Of a DNA stretch of 64,000 nucleotides, positions 32,863 through 43,148 are shown piece after piece. The stretch covers positions 1 through 64,000 of the forward strand of contig JASJBF010000006.1 in the NCBI GenBank assembly GCA_030066685.1, written 5' to 3'. The position numbers were made by a program, and so were the translations under genes. The stretch is from Kiloniellales bacterium. Lineage in GTDB: Bacteria > Pseudomonadota > Alphaproteobacteria > Kiloniellales > JAKSBE01. The notes below the pieces were generated by a model that worked only from the letters and a program-made list of their open reading frames with translations, was not told where the DNA came from and ran no database searches. Each line of letters starts with the position of its first letter. Within the stretch, counting starts at the first letter, position 1.

Positions 32863-33867
32863 TCAGTTGGTGCCGCGCAGTTCTTCGGCCGCCTTCAGGA
32901 GCTGCTCGCCCAGGGCGCCGGCCGAGGCCTTGTACTGCTGGACCACCGGGTCTGCGCCCTTGCGCCAGGCGGCGACCTCGGCGGCCGAGAGCTCGACCAC
33001 CGTCATGCCTTCTTTCCTGGCCGCTTCGTAGGCCTCCGCCTCGATCCGGGCGATGTCGTCGCGTACCGCGACGTCGGACTTTTCGGCGGCGGCAGTGATG
33101 ATGTCCTTGTGGTTCTGGGGCAGGCCGGTCCAGAAGGCTTCGTTGACCAGGACGACGAATTCGATGTCGGCGTGGTTGGTCACGGTGATGGTGTCCATGA
33201 CCTCCCAGAGCTTGCGCGACCTGACCCCGGAGACGCCGGTCATGCCGACGTCGACCGTGCCGCGCTGGTAGGCGAGGTACTGCTCGGAGCCGGAGATCAA
33301 GGTAGGCGCCGCGCCGACGGCCTCCATGAAGGTGCCCAGGGTCTTGCCGAAGACCCGGACCTTCTTGTTCTTGATCTCGTCCGGGGTGCGCACCGGCGCG
33401 CCCTTGGACAGCATGATCGCGCCGCCATAGGCCTGCCACCAAAGCACCCGGCTGCCGGTGCCAAGGATGGCCTCGTCGATCGGCCCGCGGATCGGGCTGC
33501 CCTTGACGGTCGCCGCGCGGACCAAGGATTCGGAGTTGAACATGAAGGGCAGGTAGAAGATGTCGACCGCCGGGATGTCGCCGACGAAGCGGGTCAGCGA
33601 GGCCACGCCCATTTCGATGGCCCCGGAGCCGACCGCCTGCGGGACCTCCTTGTCCTTGTAAAGCTGAGCGGAGTCGTAGATCTGCACCTCGATCTCGCCG
33701 CCCGAGGCCTTCTCCGCCTCCTCTTTGAACAGCAGCAGGTTTTGGCCCAGGTGGCTCTTCAAGGGCAGCTGCAGCGAGATGCGCAGCGTTGTCTCGGCGG
33801 CCTCCGGGCTGCCGCTCGCCAGGAGTGCCGCGGTGACACCCAGGCAGGCGATGGTCTTGCGAATCAT
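32863..33867 (-). CDS. dctP: TRAP transporter substrate-binding protein (DctP type)
   Basis: A 334-residue protein from ATG 33867, which has AGGGGAGG upstream. The signal peptide ends at about EAA (residue 23). The binding fold has TLRISLQLPLKSHLGQNLLLFKEEAEKASGGEIEVQIYDSAQLYKDKE at its start and the conserved arginine region VRTPDEIKNKKVRVFGK. The ligand is probably a carboxylate, given the downstream lyase. It is the first gene of the dctP-dctQ-dctM-lyase operon. Confidence 0.93.
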   Translation of the reverse strand: MIRKTIACLGVTAALLASGSPEAAETTLRISLQLPLKSHLGQNLLLFKEEAEKASGGEIEVQIYDSAQLYKDKEVPQAVGSGAIEMGVASLTRFVGDIPAVDIFYLPFMFNSESLVRAATVKGSPIRGPIDEAILGTGSRVLWWQAYGGAIMLSKGAPVRTPDEIKNKKVRVFGKTLGTFMEAVGAAPTLISGSEQYLAYQRGTVDVGMTGVSGVRSRKLWEVMDTITVTNHADIEFVVLVNEAFWTGLPQNHKDIITAAAEKSDVAVRDDIARIEAEAYEAARKEGMTVVELSAAEVAAWRKGADPVVQQYKASAGALGEQLLKAAEELRGTN

Positions 33868-34017
33868 GTCTTTGCCTCCCCTCGCATGGTCCGTTTCTTG
33901 GTTTCTGGCCTGTGGCGGCAATAATCTAGCACCCTTGGCGGGCAAAGCGATTGCGAATACAGACCATGAAGTACCGTGTCGATAGGATGATATCCTGAAT
34001 TCTAGGGAGTCTCTCGG

Positions 34018-34230
34018 ATGGATGACCTAGACTTCGGGATTCTCTGCGTGCTTCAGGACAGGCCGGAAGCGTCGATGGGGGATCTCGGCGAAAGGGTCGG
34101 GCTCAGCCACAGGCTTTGCCGGCGCCGGGTGAAGCGCCGAGCCGAGCCGGATAGGCCGGCACAGGTCCGCACGGACGGGATACGCGCGGTCGGCGCAGCC
34201 GGCGACGGGTCTTGTGAGGGGAAAGCGTGA
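34018..34230 (+). pseudogene. N-terminal stub of an AsnC/Lrp-type regulator
   Basis: The first 46 residues (MDDLDFGILCVLQDRPEASM then GDLGERVGLSHRLCRRRVKR) match the helix-turn-helix start of AsnC/Lrp regulators. The usual ligand-binding half (about 100 residues) is missing, and the remaining 24 residues are unrelated low-complexity sequence. At 70 residues against about 150 for the family, it is probably a degraded gene. It is divergent from the TRAP operon, where such a regulator would be expected. Confidence 0.55.
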
Positions 34231-34294
34231 TCCGGGGCTATTTTCTGCCCGGGCAGGGCCGTGGGGCGCCCTTGCGGGCGCCCGCAGCTGCGTC

Positions 34295-34465
34295 TCAGGC
34301 AGCGAGACTGGAATCGTTCCAGGCGGCGGTCTGCTTGCAGTCCTTGCAAACCCGTTCACCGGCCCAAGCGCTGGTGAAGTCCTTGCGGCACATCAGACAC
34401 TTGCGGCTCTTGGCAACGTATTCCTTATCCGGCTCTGGCTTCTTGTTCTTGCTTGAGTCACTCAT
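34295..34465 (-). CDS. Small zinc-ribbon protein
   Basis: A 56-residue protein from ATG 34465 (MSDSSKNKKPEPDKEY...). CLMC and CKDC are spaced about 17 residues apart, a treble-clef or zinc-ribbon pattern (KCLMCRKDFTSAWAGERVCKDC), similar to small ribosome- or RNA-associated zinc proteins. It is strongly charged at the N-terminus and soluble. Function is unknown. Confidence 0.65.
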   Translation of the reverse strand: MSDSSKNKKPEPDKEYVAKSRKCLMCRKDFTSAWAGERVCKDCKQTAAWNDSSLAA

Positions 34466-36045
<1,580 letters not shown>

Positions 36046-36073
36046 ACCCAGTCGGCAGACGACCCCCAGGGCG

Positions 36074-36099
36074 AGGGCGGTCCGCGGGGCCGCCCTTTC
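36074..36099 (+). terminator. Rho-independent terminator of mreB
   Basis: The stem AGGGCGGTCC pairs with GGGCCGCCCT (one G-U wobble) around a GCG loop, immediately followed by TTTCG. It begins 29 bases after the mreB stop. The short U-run and very stable stem fit an intrinsic terminator and indicate a monocistronic mreB message. Confidence 0.75.
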
Positions 36100-36279
36100 G
36101 TGTCGCGCGCTTCCGGAATCCGCCGAAGGCCGGCCTCTGCGCCGCTCTGCGGTCAGGGTCACGGAAAACGCACAGCCCCAGCCTAGACATTCGTTAACCA
36201 TAACCCCTTATGTTGCGGCGCAGCACGTTTGAGCGCCGGACTCCCGGCCCGATCGAAGATTGCGGAGAGGGTTCCACGC

Positions 36280-37392
36280 ATGGCAGCAAAGAGCACCGCT
36301 CGACGGCAGCCCGCTAAACCTGACGCGAAGCCCAAGACCGCGCGCAAGGGCCGCGCCGAAACCCCGCCTGCCCGCAGGCCGCGGGTCGAGGCCGCCCGCC
36401 GCCCGGGCGTGGTCAAGCCGATCAACCTCGCCCTGCAGGGCGGCGGGGCGCACGGCGCCTTCACTTGGGGCGTGCTGGACCGGCTGCTGGAAGACGGCCG
36501 AACCTTCTTCGATGGGGTGAGCGGGACCAGCGCCGGTGCCTTCAATGCCGTGGCCCTCGCGGCCGGCCTGCAGACGGGCGGCGCGGAGGGCGCCCGGGAG
36601 AAGCTCGAGGCCCTGTGGCGGGCGGCCTCCGATGCCGCTCGGCTCTTGCCGCTGCGCGGCTCGCGCTCGAGCCATTTCGCATTCGACCTCATGACCCGCG
36701 TTATCTCGCCCTACCAGTTCAATCCCATGGATCTCAATCCGCTTCGGGGGCTCCTGGAGGACGCGGTCGACTTCGCCGCCCTGCGCCGGGCCGCGACCGT
36801 CAAGCTCTTCGTCGCCGCGACCGAGGTCGCCAGCGGCCGGGCGCGGATCTTCGAGACCCGGGAGATCTCGGTCGACGTTGTCCTGGCCTCAGCCTGCCTG
36901 CCGCAGCTGCACCACGCGGTGAAGATCGGCCGGCACCACTACTGGGACGGCGGCTTTTCGGCCAATCCGGCGATCCTGCCGGTGATCGAAGCCTGCGAGA
37001 CACCGGATACCCTGATCGTCCAGCTCAACCCGGACAGCGACGCCGAGCTGCCGACCCGGGCCGGCGAGATCACCGCGCGGATGATGCGCATGACCTTCAA
37101 CCAGCCCTTCCGCCGCGAGATCGAGACCATAGAGCTCTGCCGCCGGGTGGCGCGCGAGGGCATTGCGATCGGCGGCCGCCTGCGCCGCCGGGTCAAGCGG
37201 CATCGCTTCCACCTCATCGAGGCGGCGCCCTACACCAAGGACCTGGAGGAGCACAGCCGCCTGACCCCGGATTGGGACCTGCTGTGCCACCTGCGCGACT
37301 GCGGCCGCCGTGCCGCCGAGGCCTGGCTGAAGAAGCAGCACCGCCAGGTCGGCTACAACGCGACCGTCGACCTGGCCCAGAAGTTCCTTTAG
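36280..37392 (+). CDS. Patatin-like phospholipase
   Basis: A 370-residue protein from ATG 36280 (GGAGAGG upstream). A basic, proline- and lysine-rich leader of about 45 residues precedes the patatin domain. That domain has oxyanion hole GGGAHGAF, nucleophile elbow GTSAG (Ser near residue 88) and the catalytic Asp in DGGFSAN. Patatins are serine/aspartate lipid acyl hydrolases. No signal peptide, so it is cytoplasmic or membrane-peripheral. The leader may bind acidic membranes or nucleic acid. Confidence 0.9.
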   Translation: MAAKSTARRQPAKPDAKPKTARKGRAETPPARRPRVEAARRPGVVKPINLALQGGGAHGAFTWGVLDRLLEDGRTFFDGVSGTSAGAFNAVALAAGLQTGGAEGAREKLEALWRAASDAARLLPLRGSRSSHFAFDLMTRVISPYQFNPMDLNPLRGLLEDAVDFAALRRAATVKLFVAATEVASGRARIFETREISVDVVLASACLPQLHHAVKIGRHHYWDGGFSANPAILPVIEACETPDTLIVQLNPDSDAELPTRAGEITARMMRMTFNQPFRREIETIELCRRVAREGIAIGGRLRRRVKRHRFHLIEAAPYTKDLEEHSRLTPDWDLLCHLRDCGRRAAEAWLKKQHRQVGYNATVDLAQKFL

Positions 37393-37405
37393 GCCGGCAG
37401 GCGGC

Positions 37406-38245
37406 TCAGGCGCCCAGCCGTGCCTCGGCGTAGCCCTTGATGGCGGCGGCCAGGGTATCGAGGTCGGCGCGCAGGCGGCCAAAGCCCGGACCCCGGGCGA
37501 AGCTGACCTCGTCCATGTAGAGCCGACGGTTGATCTCGATCTGCAGACTGTGGCGGCCCTTGGACGGCTCGGCGTAGCGCTGGACCAGCTCGACCCCCTT
37601 GTAGGGGTCGTTCAGCTTGACCCGATAGCCGAGAGCCGTCAGCTCAGCGGCGACGAAGCGGGTGAAGGCCGGGTCGCAGGAGCTGCCGTCCCGGTCGCCA
37701 AGGACGAAGTCGGCGCGAGCCGCCGGGCCGTCGGGGGTGGTCTCGTCGCCCATGGCCGGCATGGAATGGCAGTTGAGGTGCCAGACCTGCCCGAAGCGGC
37801 CGTGCGCCGCGTCCAGGAGCTCCTGCAGGGCGGCGTGATAGGGTTGCCAGCAGGTCTCGATCCGGCGCTGCACCTCGGCGACGGTCAGCTTGCGGTCGTA
37901 GATCTCGCCCAGGCCGCGCAGCCGGCGCCAGATCAGGCCGACGCCGCGCTCGGTCTTGTCGCCCGGCCACGTGGTGCCGGGCCAGGGTCCGTCGATCATG
38001 TCGCGGTCCAGGTCCTCCAGCGCCCGATTGGGATCGATGTAGCTGCGCGGGAAGAGCGCGTGCAGCAGGGGCGCGCCCAACCGCACCACGCCGGCAAAGA
38101 GTGCTTCGACGTGGCTGTCCTCGGCCTGGCGCAGGATCTGGCGGTCGATCCGGTGGTCGAAGTCCGGCGGATAGTCGCGGCCGCTGTGCGGGCTGTCGAA
38201 GACCAACGGGGTGTCGATCTCGGCGGGGCGCTCGACCCGGATCAT
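37406..38245 (-). CDS. N-formylglutamate amidohydrolase family protein
   Basis: A 279-residue soluble protein. ATG 38245 is chosen because the upstream 57 codons look non-coding. The family pattern is PLVFDSPHSGRDYP at the start, FPRSYIDPNRALEDLD, WHLNCHSMPA and HSLQIEINRRLYMDE near the end, all parts of the zinc site and substrate pocket of HutG/FGase-like enzymes. It would release formate from N-formylglutamate or act on a related N-acyl amino acid. No other histidine-degradation genes are nearby. It is convergent with the patatin gene. Confidence 0.9.
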   Translation of the reverse strand: MIRVERPAEIDTPLVFDSPHSGRDYPPDFDHRIDRQILRQAEDSHVEALFAGVVRLGAPLLHALFPRSYIDPNRALEDLDRDMIDGPWPGTTWPGDKTERGVGLIWRRLRGLGEIYDRKLTVAEVQRRIETCWQPYHAALQELLDAAHGRFGQVWHLNCHSMPAMGDETTPDGPAARADFVLGDRDGSSCDPAFTRFVAAELTALGYRVKLNDPYKGVELVQRYAEPSKGRHSLQIEINRRLYMDEVSFARGPGFGRLRADLDTLAAAIKGYAEARLGA

Positions 38246-38478
38246 GACGAGATCCCGGGGGCGGGCGTCGGTGCTGCCATGCCGGGCCCAGCTGCCGGCA
38301 TTGGCTTGGTGACGTCCCTGCCGCTCTGGCCCCTGTGCATGGCGCTCCGCCGTCACCCGAAAAACGGATCCCCGCCATCCCGGTTCGATGGTGGCGGGCC
38401 CCCGGTCCAGGGTCATGTTAGCCAGGCTTTGACAGGGCTCTCAAGCGGGGCGGGCGCCGCGCTCGCACTCGTTGTGGG

Positions 38479-38679
38479 CTAGGCTTGGGGCTGCTCCGAG
38501 AAGCTGTCGACCGAGAGCTCGGCGGCAGGATCCTTGACCACGAGCTCGGCGACCACCTCGCAGGTCTCGGCGAAGGCGGCCATATCGGCCTGCCCGTCGT
38601 CTTGCTGCGGACCGACGGCCCGGAAGAAGCGAGCGCATTCGCGCAGCAGCTGGGCGGCGAGTTCTGCGTGCGTTGCCAT
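38479..38679 (-). CDS. Small hypothetical protein
   Basis: A 66-residue helical acidic protein (MATHAELAAQLLRECARFFR...). ATG 38679 is preceded by GACAGTGGCGCC, a poor ribosome site. No domain is recognised, but codon use is like that of neighbouring genes and the helical pattern (AELAAQLLREC, FAETCEVVAELV) is coherent. Moderate confidence that it is real. Confidence 0.5.
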   Translation of the reverse strand: MATHAELAAQLLRECARFFRAVGPQQDDGQADMAAFAETCEVVAELVVKDPAAELSVDSFSEQPQA

Positions 38680-38772
38680 GGCGCCACTGTCGACGGTTAA
38701 GGTAAAGAAAGCGTCAAGGCCGCGGGGATCGAGAGGGCCGGGCTTGCAACGGGCATTTCGGCTGTCCTGGCG

Positions 38773-38873
38773 AAATCAAACTGCGCTCAATCGGGATCGA
38801 CCGAACGCAGACAACTCGACCCACTTCATAGATACGGAGCCGCCTGTGTTCGATAGAACGCAGGCGGCTCCTG
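38773..38873 (+). repeat. Double-hairpin intergenic element, copy 2
   Basis: It starts ATCAAACTGCGCTCAA like the other two copies. Its first hairpin is decayed: the core pairs only in part and the outer arms no longer match. The second hairpin (38836-38871) is intact: GGAGCCGCCTG... pairs with ...CAGGCGGCTCC over 16 bases with one G-U. It lies between a small hypothetical gene and the PilJ-domain gene and is not at the end of a plus-strand gene. Confidence 0.8.
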
Positions 38874-38901
38874 GGTCCGCCGCTCAGCTTGGTCCCGGCT
38901 T

Positions 38902-38940
38902 CGCGGCTCGCGAACCGGATCAGACGATGCGCGAGCCGCG
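38902..38940. terminator. Hairpin at the end of the PilJ-domain gene
   Basis: A perfect 11-base-pair stem (CGCGGCTCGCG with CGCGAGCCGCG) and a 17-base loop, starting 11 bases after the stop of the minus-strand PilJ-domain gene. No U-run is present. It is probably an RNA 3'-end structure or a factor-assisted terminator. Confidence 0.6.
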
Positions 38941-38950
38941 AGCGGCGGGG

Positions 38951-39853
38951 TTAGAGCCTTGCGTACAAGCCGACGACTGCGTCCAGCTCGGACATGAGCG
39001 TCGTGTCGAGGCTGGCGAGGTCGGCGATATCCTCCGGATCGATGTTGCGCGACGCCAGGGCGGTTTGCAGGATCGGTTTCAGCTCTCGCCAGAGACTGTT
39101 GACCGACTTGAGCTGGGCCAGGATCTGCTGGTTCGGCGGCGGCATGAGGCGCTGCTCGTAGTCGCCGACCATTAGCCCCTGCAGGGTGGCCTCAAAGAGC
39201 TGCATGGAACGGGAAAGCTCCCGCCTTTGTTTCTGGGGGCTCTCGTTGTAGGCGATCAGCAGGAAGTCCTTGGACATCTTCTCGATTAGCATGCGCTGAC
39301 GGTCGGCCTGATCGATGGCGATCTCCAGCATCGTGAAGACGCCGCCGCGTTTCGCGGCATTCTTGTAGGCCGACACCGTATCCGTCATGGCGGCGAGCAG
39401 CGGCAGGCTGATGTCCGACACGAGGCCGACCGAATCGCCGGCGGCCTCGGCAGAACTCGTGGCCTCCTGTAGCGCCTCGTGGAACAACGGCCACAGTTGC
39501 TCCACACGGGCGAGGCTTGCGAGAACCTCGGCATCTTCCGTGCCCTGAAGCGCAAGCTCCGGGTCGCCGTAGCGCAATCCCTTGAGAATCCGGTCAAATT
39601 TCTTGGAGTTGTAGCGCAGGTTTCTCTGGTTTTCGCGCTGGTTGTGCCCCAGGGCAAGAAGCAGCAGTTCCTTGCTCATGCGCTGGGTGATCATCCGCTG
39701 CCGGCCGGCGACATTGATCGTATGCTTGTAGTCGAACTTCTCTTGCGCAAAGGCCGGTTCCACAAGCGGGATCTTGGGGACCGCGCTTAGCAGCTCCGCC
39801 GACGACAGGGCGGCGGCGAGCGCGACGGAAACTAATAGGGGTTTCTTGTTCAT
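38951..39853 (-). CDS. Exported protein with two PilJ-type (type IV pili MCP N-terminal) domains
   Basis: A 300-residue protein: signal peptide ending about AFAQ (residue 37), then two PilJ-like helical sensor modules. One starts AGRQRMITQRMSKELLLLALG (about residue 49). The other starts DRQRMLIEKMSKDFLLIAYN (about residue 184). The Q-R-M-x-x-x-x-M-S-K pattern is the hallmark of these four-helix sensing domains. Unlike PilJ, no transmembrane signalling or methyl-accepting part follows, so this is a free periplasmic sensor or binding unit. A PstS-like gene lies just upstream in the same direction. Confidence 0.85.
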   Translation of the reverse strand: MNKKPLLVSVALAAALSSAELLSAVPKIPLVEPAFAQEKFDYKHTINVAGRQRMITQRMSKELLLLALGHNQRENQRNLRYNSKKFDRILKGLRYGDPELALQGTEDAEVLASLARVEQLWPLFHEALQEATSSAEAAGDSVGLVSDISLPLLAAMTDTVSAYKNAAKRGGVFTMLEIAIDQADRQRMLIEKMSKDFLLIAYNESPQKQRRELSRSMQLFEATLQGLMVGDYEQRLMPPPNQQILAQLKSVNSLWRELKPILQTALASRNIDPEDIADLASLDTTLMSELDAVVGLYARL

Positions 39854-39942
39854 GGCTCTTTTATACCTTTGTCTTGCGGTTTTGGGGCCTACCCCGGGGG
39901 ACGGTGGGCATTGACTGCCGGCTCACTCCACCGAGGGCCTGC

Positions 39943-40716
39943 CTAGAGGCCCTTGGCGACGGCGCGAATGGCGGCGACCACCTTGGCGACGCTCTCTTTC
40001 GTCTCGCCGCGGGTGACCAGGAACAAGGGCTGCTTGATCGCTCTATCGGTCTCGATGATACGGACCGAGTCGTTCGCTTGATGGCGCGCGACGATCCCGA
40101 GCCCGCCGGGCGAGCGCTTCACCCTGCGCACGACGACGGCGGTGGTGATCGCGTCGTTCGCGTTCACCAGTTCGGTGCCGTCCTTCTTGAGCTCTTTTTC
40201 GACCATCGTGCGAACGCCGCCGCCCGAGCTTTCGGCAAAGATCTCTATGGCAAGGTCCGCGCCGCCAACCTGCTTCCAGTTCGTGATCTTGCCGGCCATG
40301 ATGTCGACAAGCTGCTGGAAGCTGAGTTTCTTGACGGGGTTCTTCTTGCTGACCACGAAGGCAACCTGGGCGTTGCCGAGCTCGTGCACCGTGAACTGGC
40401 TTCCATCGATCCTGCCGTTGCCCTTCTTCTCAAGCTTCTTGATCACGGCTTCCAAAGGGGCCGAAATCATGGCGATTTCGGCGGAACCTGAAACCAGGGC
40501 CAAGAGGCCCCGGCCACTGCCGACGGCGGAGATCCGGAGAAGCTGGCCTGACTGCTGCTCGATTGCCTCGGCATTCGGGTCGACCACGGCGCTGGATACG
40601 GTCGTCGATCCGGAGATGCTGACTTCGGCGGCCAGCGCTGGGGTGGTGGAGCCGGCGAGCAGCCCCGCCATAGCCAAGCCAAAGGCGATGACCTTTCTCA
40701 ACATGTTGTTCCCCAT
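39943..40716 (-). CDS. PstS-like phosphate/anion-binding protein
   Basis: A 257-residue protein with a signal peptide ending ALA (about residue 29). The mature start VSISGSTTVSSAVVDPNAEAIEQQSG and GSGRGLLALVSGSAEIAMIS are typical of PstS-family binding proteins, and SSGGGVRTMVEKELKKDG and PGGLGIVAR are conserved too. No pstCAB genes follow; the neighbour is the PilJ-domain protein. The pair may therefore sense, not import, phosphate or a related anion. ATG 40716 and ATG 40704 are both possible starts. Confidence 0.85.
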   Translation of the reverse strand: MGNNMLRKVIAFGLAMAGLLAGSTTPALAAEVSISGSTTVSSAVVDPNAEAIEQQSGQLLRISAVGSGRGLLALVSGSAEIAMISAPLEAVIKKLEKKGNGRIDGSQFTVHELGNAQVAFVVSKKNPVKKLSFQQLVDIMAGKITNWKQVGGADLAIEIFAESSGGGVRTMVEKELKKDGTELVNANDAITTAVVVRRVKRSPGGLGIVARHQANDSVRIIETDRAIKQPLFLVTRGETKESVAKVVAAIRAVAKGL

Positions 40717-41316
40717 TTCAGTGTGACTATTTCACCGGACCGAAGATCCGGTTGTATTAATGGCAATTATACTATGGATTTATTAAGTTGTTCTTAATTC
40801 CTGTAAATTTCGGTTCATGATCGTTGAGATCTGTGCCCAAAGTCTTCATCTTTCCGATGAGAAACAAGCCGGGTTTAAGGGCGCTGCTACTGGACCGAGA
40901 TCGGCGGTCGGCTTTCCCGTTTCCTGGCTCGAGCGCGCGCTTTCGCCGCAGGCGGCTGCAGGCTACTGGCTGCGGCCTTCTGAGCTGCCTTGGTGACAAT
41001 TTGGATCAAGAAGGCCGCCCACGGCGCCGAAATAGGCACCAGAGGGCGGCCAGGACAGTCCATCGACGCAGAGGGGGGTCCATCACCTTTGAGCCGGTGG
41101 ACTCATCGCTCGAGGGTAGTGTCCGGATGGCTTTTCTTATTTTGGCTGAGGCTCTGCCGCAGCCCCTTATCTCTATACTGGGATAAGCAATTTGTCAACA
41201 AAACTCATCAAATTGTAAATATAACCCCAGGCCGAATATTGATTTTGTTAACCATAATTCATGGCGAGTTCCTTGGATTCCTGCGGGTTTTCGGGCTAGG
41301 AGGTGCGCCCGGCCGC
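40717..41316. other. 600-base region without recognised gene
   Basis: Several short frames exist on both strands, but none has a ribosome site, a coherent domain or codon use like the neighbours. 40750-40820 and 41160-41270 are clearly AT-rich compared with the surroundings, and the middle (40900-41060) is GC-rich. The left part should hold the promoter of the PstS-like gene. The remainder looks like decayed or acquired DNA. Confidence 0.5.
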
Positions 41317-42465
41317 TCAGGACTGTGACGGCAGGCGCTTTTTGGGGTCGAAGAACGGCAGTTCGACCACCTCGGCGGCTCGCCGTCCCAGCGGGGTCGA
41401 CACCTCGACGGCGCTGCCCGGATTAATGGCCTCGGCTGCCAGCATCGCCAGGGCGATGTTCTTGCCGAGGCGCGGGGAGTGGGCCGCCGAGGTCACCTTG
41501 CCGATCCCCCGTTCCCCTGCGGCGACCGCCCAGGGCTCCTCGCTCGTCGGCAGCCGCGGGCCCTCGATCTCCAGACCGACGAGGCGGCGCGCGACGCCGT
41601 TCTGCGCGATCTCGGCCAGTGCCGCCTTGCCCATGAAATCCGCCTCCTGGTCCAGGTCGACCAGGCGGCCCAGGCCGAGCTCGTAGGGGTTCGTGTCGAG
41701 ATCCATGTCGGCGCCGTAGGACAGCAATCCGCCCTCGATGCGGCGAATCGTCGAAGGGGCGCCGGGTCCGATGCCGTAGGGCTGGCCGGCTTCCATGATC
41801 GTCTCCCAGAGGCGGTCGCCGTGGCGGCCGTCGCGCAGAAAGACCTCGTAGCCGCGCTCGGCGCTCCAGCCGGTGCGGGAGACCACCAGGGGGATGCCGT
41901 CGAGCTCGGTCTCGCGGAACCAGAAGTAGCGGAGCTCCTCGATCCAGCCGCCGAAGAGGTCGCGCATCACCTCGAGCGACCTCGGGCCCTGGACCTGCAG
42001 CGGCGAGACGTCGGGCTCGCGCACCTCGACATCGTAGCCCAGAGCGTGCGCCAGGGCCCGGGCCCAGAGCAGGACGTCGCTGTCGGCCAGGGACAGCCAG
42101 AAGCGGTCCTCGGCCAGGCGCAGCAGCACGGGGTCGTTGACGATGCCGCCCCGCTCCGTGGTCAGCAGCACGTACTTGCACTGGCCGACGGCGCAGGTCG
42201 AGAGGTTGCGCGGGGTCAGGAACTGGGTGAAGCGGGCGGCGTCGGGCCCGGTGATCTCCACCTGCCGTTCGACCCCGACGTCCCAGAGGGTCACCGCCTC
42301 GATCAGGCGCCGGTAGTCCGCCTCCGGGCTCTCGTAGTAGACCGGCAGGTACATGTGGTTGTAGATGGTGAAGGCCTTGCAGCCTTGGCGACGGGTCGCG
42401 TCGTAGAAGGGCGATTTGCGGATCCGCGGCCCGATCGCGATGGCCGCCGCCGTCTCCTCTGCCAT
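41317..42465 (-). CDS. DmdA-like / aminomethyltransferase-fold tetrahydrofolate enzyme
   Basis: A 382-residue protein from ATG 42465 with GGGAGGT upstream. It has the GcvT fold: RKSPFYDATRRQGCKAFTIYNHMYLPVYY at the N-terminus, LWDVGVERQVEITGPDAARF, GGIVNDPVLLRL, TGWSAERGYEVFL and GRLVDLDQEADFMGKAALAE. The N-terminal portion resembles dimethylsulfoniopropionate demethylase DmdA more than GcvT itself. It would transfer a methyl or aminomethyl group to tetrahydrofolate. Whether DMSP is the substrate cannot be decided here. No glycine cleavage genes are adjacent. Confidence 0.82.
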   Translation of the reverse strand: MAEETAAAIAIGPRIRKSPFYDATRRQGCKAFTIYNHMYLPVYYESPEADYRRLIEAVTLWDVGVERQVEITGPDAARFTQFLTPRNLSTCAVGQCKYVLLTTERGGIVNDPVLLRLAEDRFWLSLADSDVLLWARALAHALGYDVEVREPDVSPLQVQGPRSLEVMRDLFGGWIEELRYFWFRETELDGIPLVVSRTGWSAERGYEVFLRDGRHGDRLWETIMEAGQPYGIGPGAPSTIRRIEGGLLSYGADMDLDTNPYELGLGRLVDLDQEADFMGKAALAEIAQNGVARRLVGLEIEGPRLPTSEEPWAVAAGERGIGKVTSAAHSPRLGKNIALAMLAAEAINPGSAVEVSTPLGRRAAEVVELPFFDPKKRLPSQS

Positions 42466-42542
42466 GGCCTCGACCTCCCAGCGGTTTGGCGCAGGTTGGC
42501 CGATGGCGGGGACGGCGTCCGGCGGATTTGCGTCACGAAATG

Positions 42543-43148
42543 CTATCCGCGCGTCCGCGAGGTGTAGAAGATGTGCTTGCCGATCTTGGGGCCCTCGACC
42601 TTGTTCTTGCGCCAGGCCGGCGAAACGTAGTCGGCGTGGTACCAGAGGGCGCCCCGGGTCGGGTCTTCGGTGGCCCGCCACAGGACCCGCCGGGCGTGGA
42701 AGAGGCTGTCCTCCCAGGCCGCGAGCTCGGTCGGGTCGTCCGAGCGGCCGTCGCACCACCAGGTGAACTGGCAGCGCCAGCGGCGCTTGTAGCCGCCTTG
42801 CTGGACCACGCCGCAGATGCTGTCGGGGAAGCGGGCGTCCTCGACCCGGTTCAGGACCACGTGGCCGACCGCGAGCTTGCCTTCGCCCGGCTCGCCGCGG
42901 GCCTCGTGATAGATGTTGAGGGCCAGGCAGGAGAGCTCCTGCTCGACGCGCACCGGGTTCGGCACCGGCAGGGAGGAGCGCAGGACCATCACCCAGCCGC
43001 CGCTGTAGACCAGGGTGATGAAGAGCGCCAGGACCATGGGCGAGCGCAGCCGGAGATCGGGCAGGGTGACCGGCCGGCGGGCGCGGACCCGCGGCAAACG
43101 CCGCCTCGCCAGCCAAGCCTGAAAGCCGTAGGTCCAGCCGAATGCCAT
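42543..43148 (-). CDS. SleB-type cell wall hydrolase, membrane-anchored
   Basis: A 201-residue protein from ATG 43148 (GAGGAA upstream). A basic N-terminus is followed by a single membrane anchor (MVLALFITLVYSGGWVMVL, about residues 40-58), then a Hydrolase_2/SleB domain: LALNIYHEARGEP holds the catalytic Glu, GHVVLNR and YKRRWRCQFTWWCDG follow, and WRATEDPTRGALWYHADYV is near the end. These are lytic transglycosylase-like peptidoglycan hydrolases. Here the enzyme would face the periplasm. Confidence 0.9.
   Translation of the reverse strand: MAFGWTYGFQAWLARRRLPRVRARRPVTLPDLRLRSPMVLALFITLVYSGGWVMVLRSSLPVPNPVRVEQELSCLALNIYHEARGEPGEGKLAVGHVVLNRVEDARFPDSICGVVQQGGYKRRWRCQFTWWCDGRSDDPTELAAWEDSLFHARRVLWRATEDPTRGALWYHADYVSPAWRKNKVEGPKIGKHIFYTSRTRG

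Noticed and set aside
34018-34230. A functional small DNA-binding protein
   Set aside because: The frame after the helix-turn-helix is unrelated low-complexity sequence, so a degraded AsnC-type gene is more likely.
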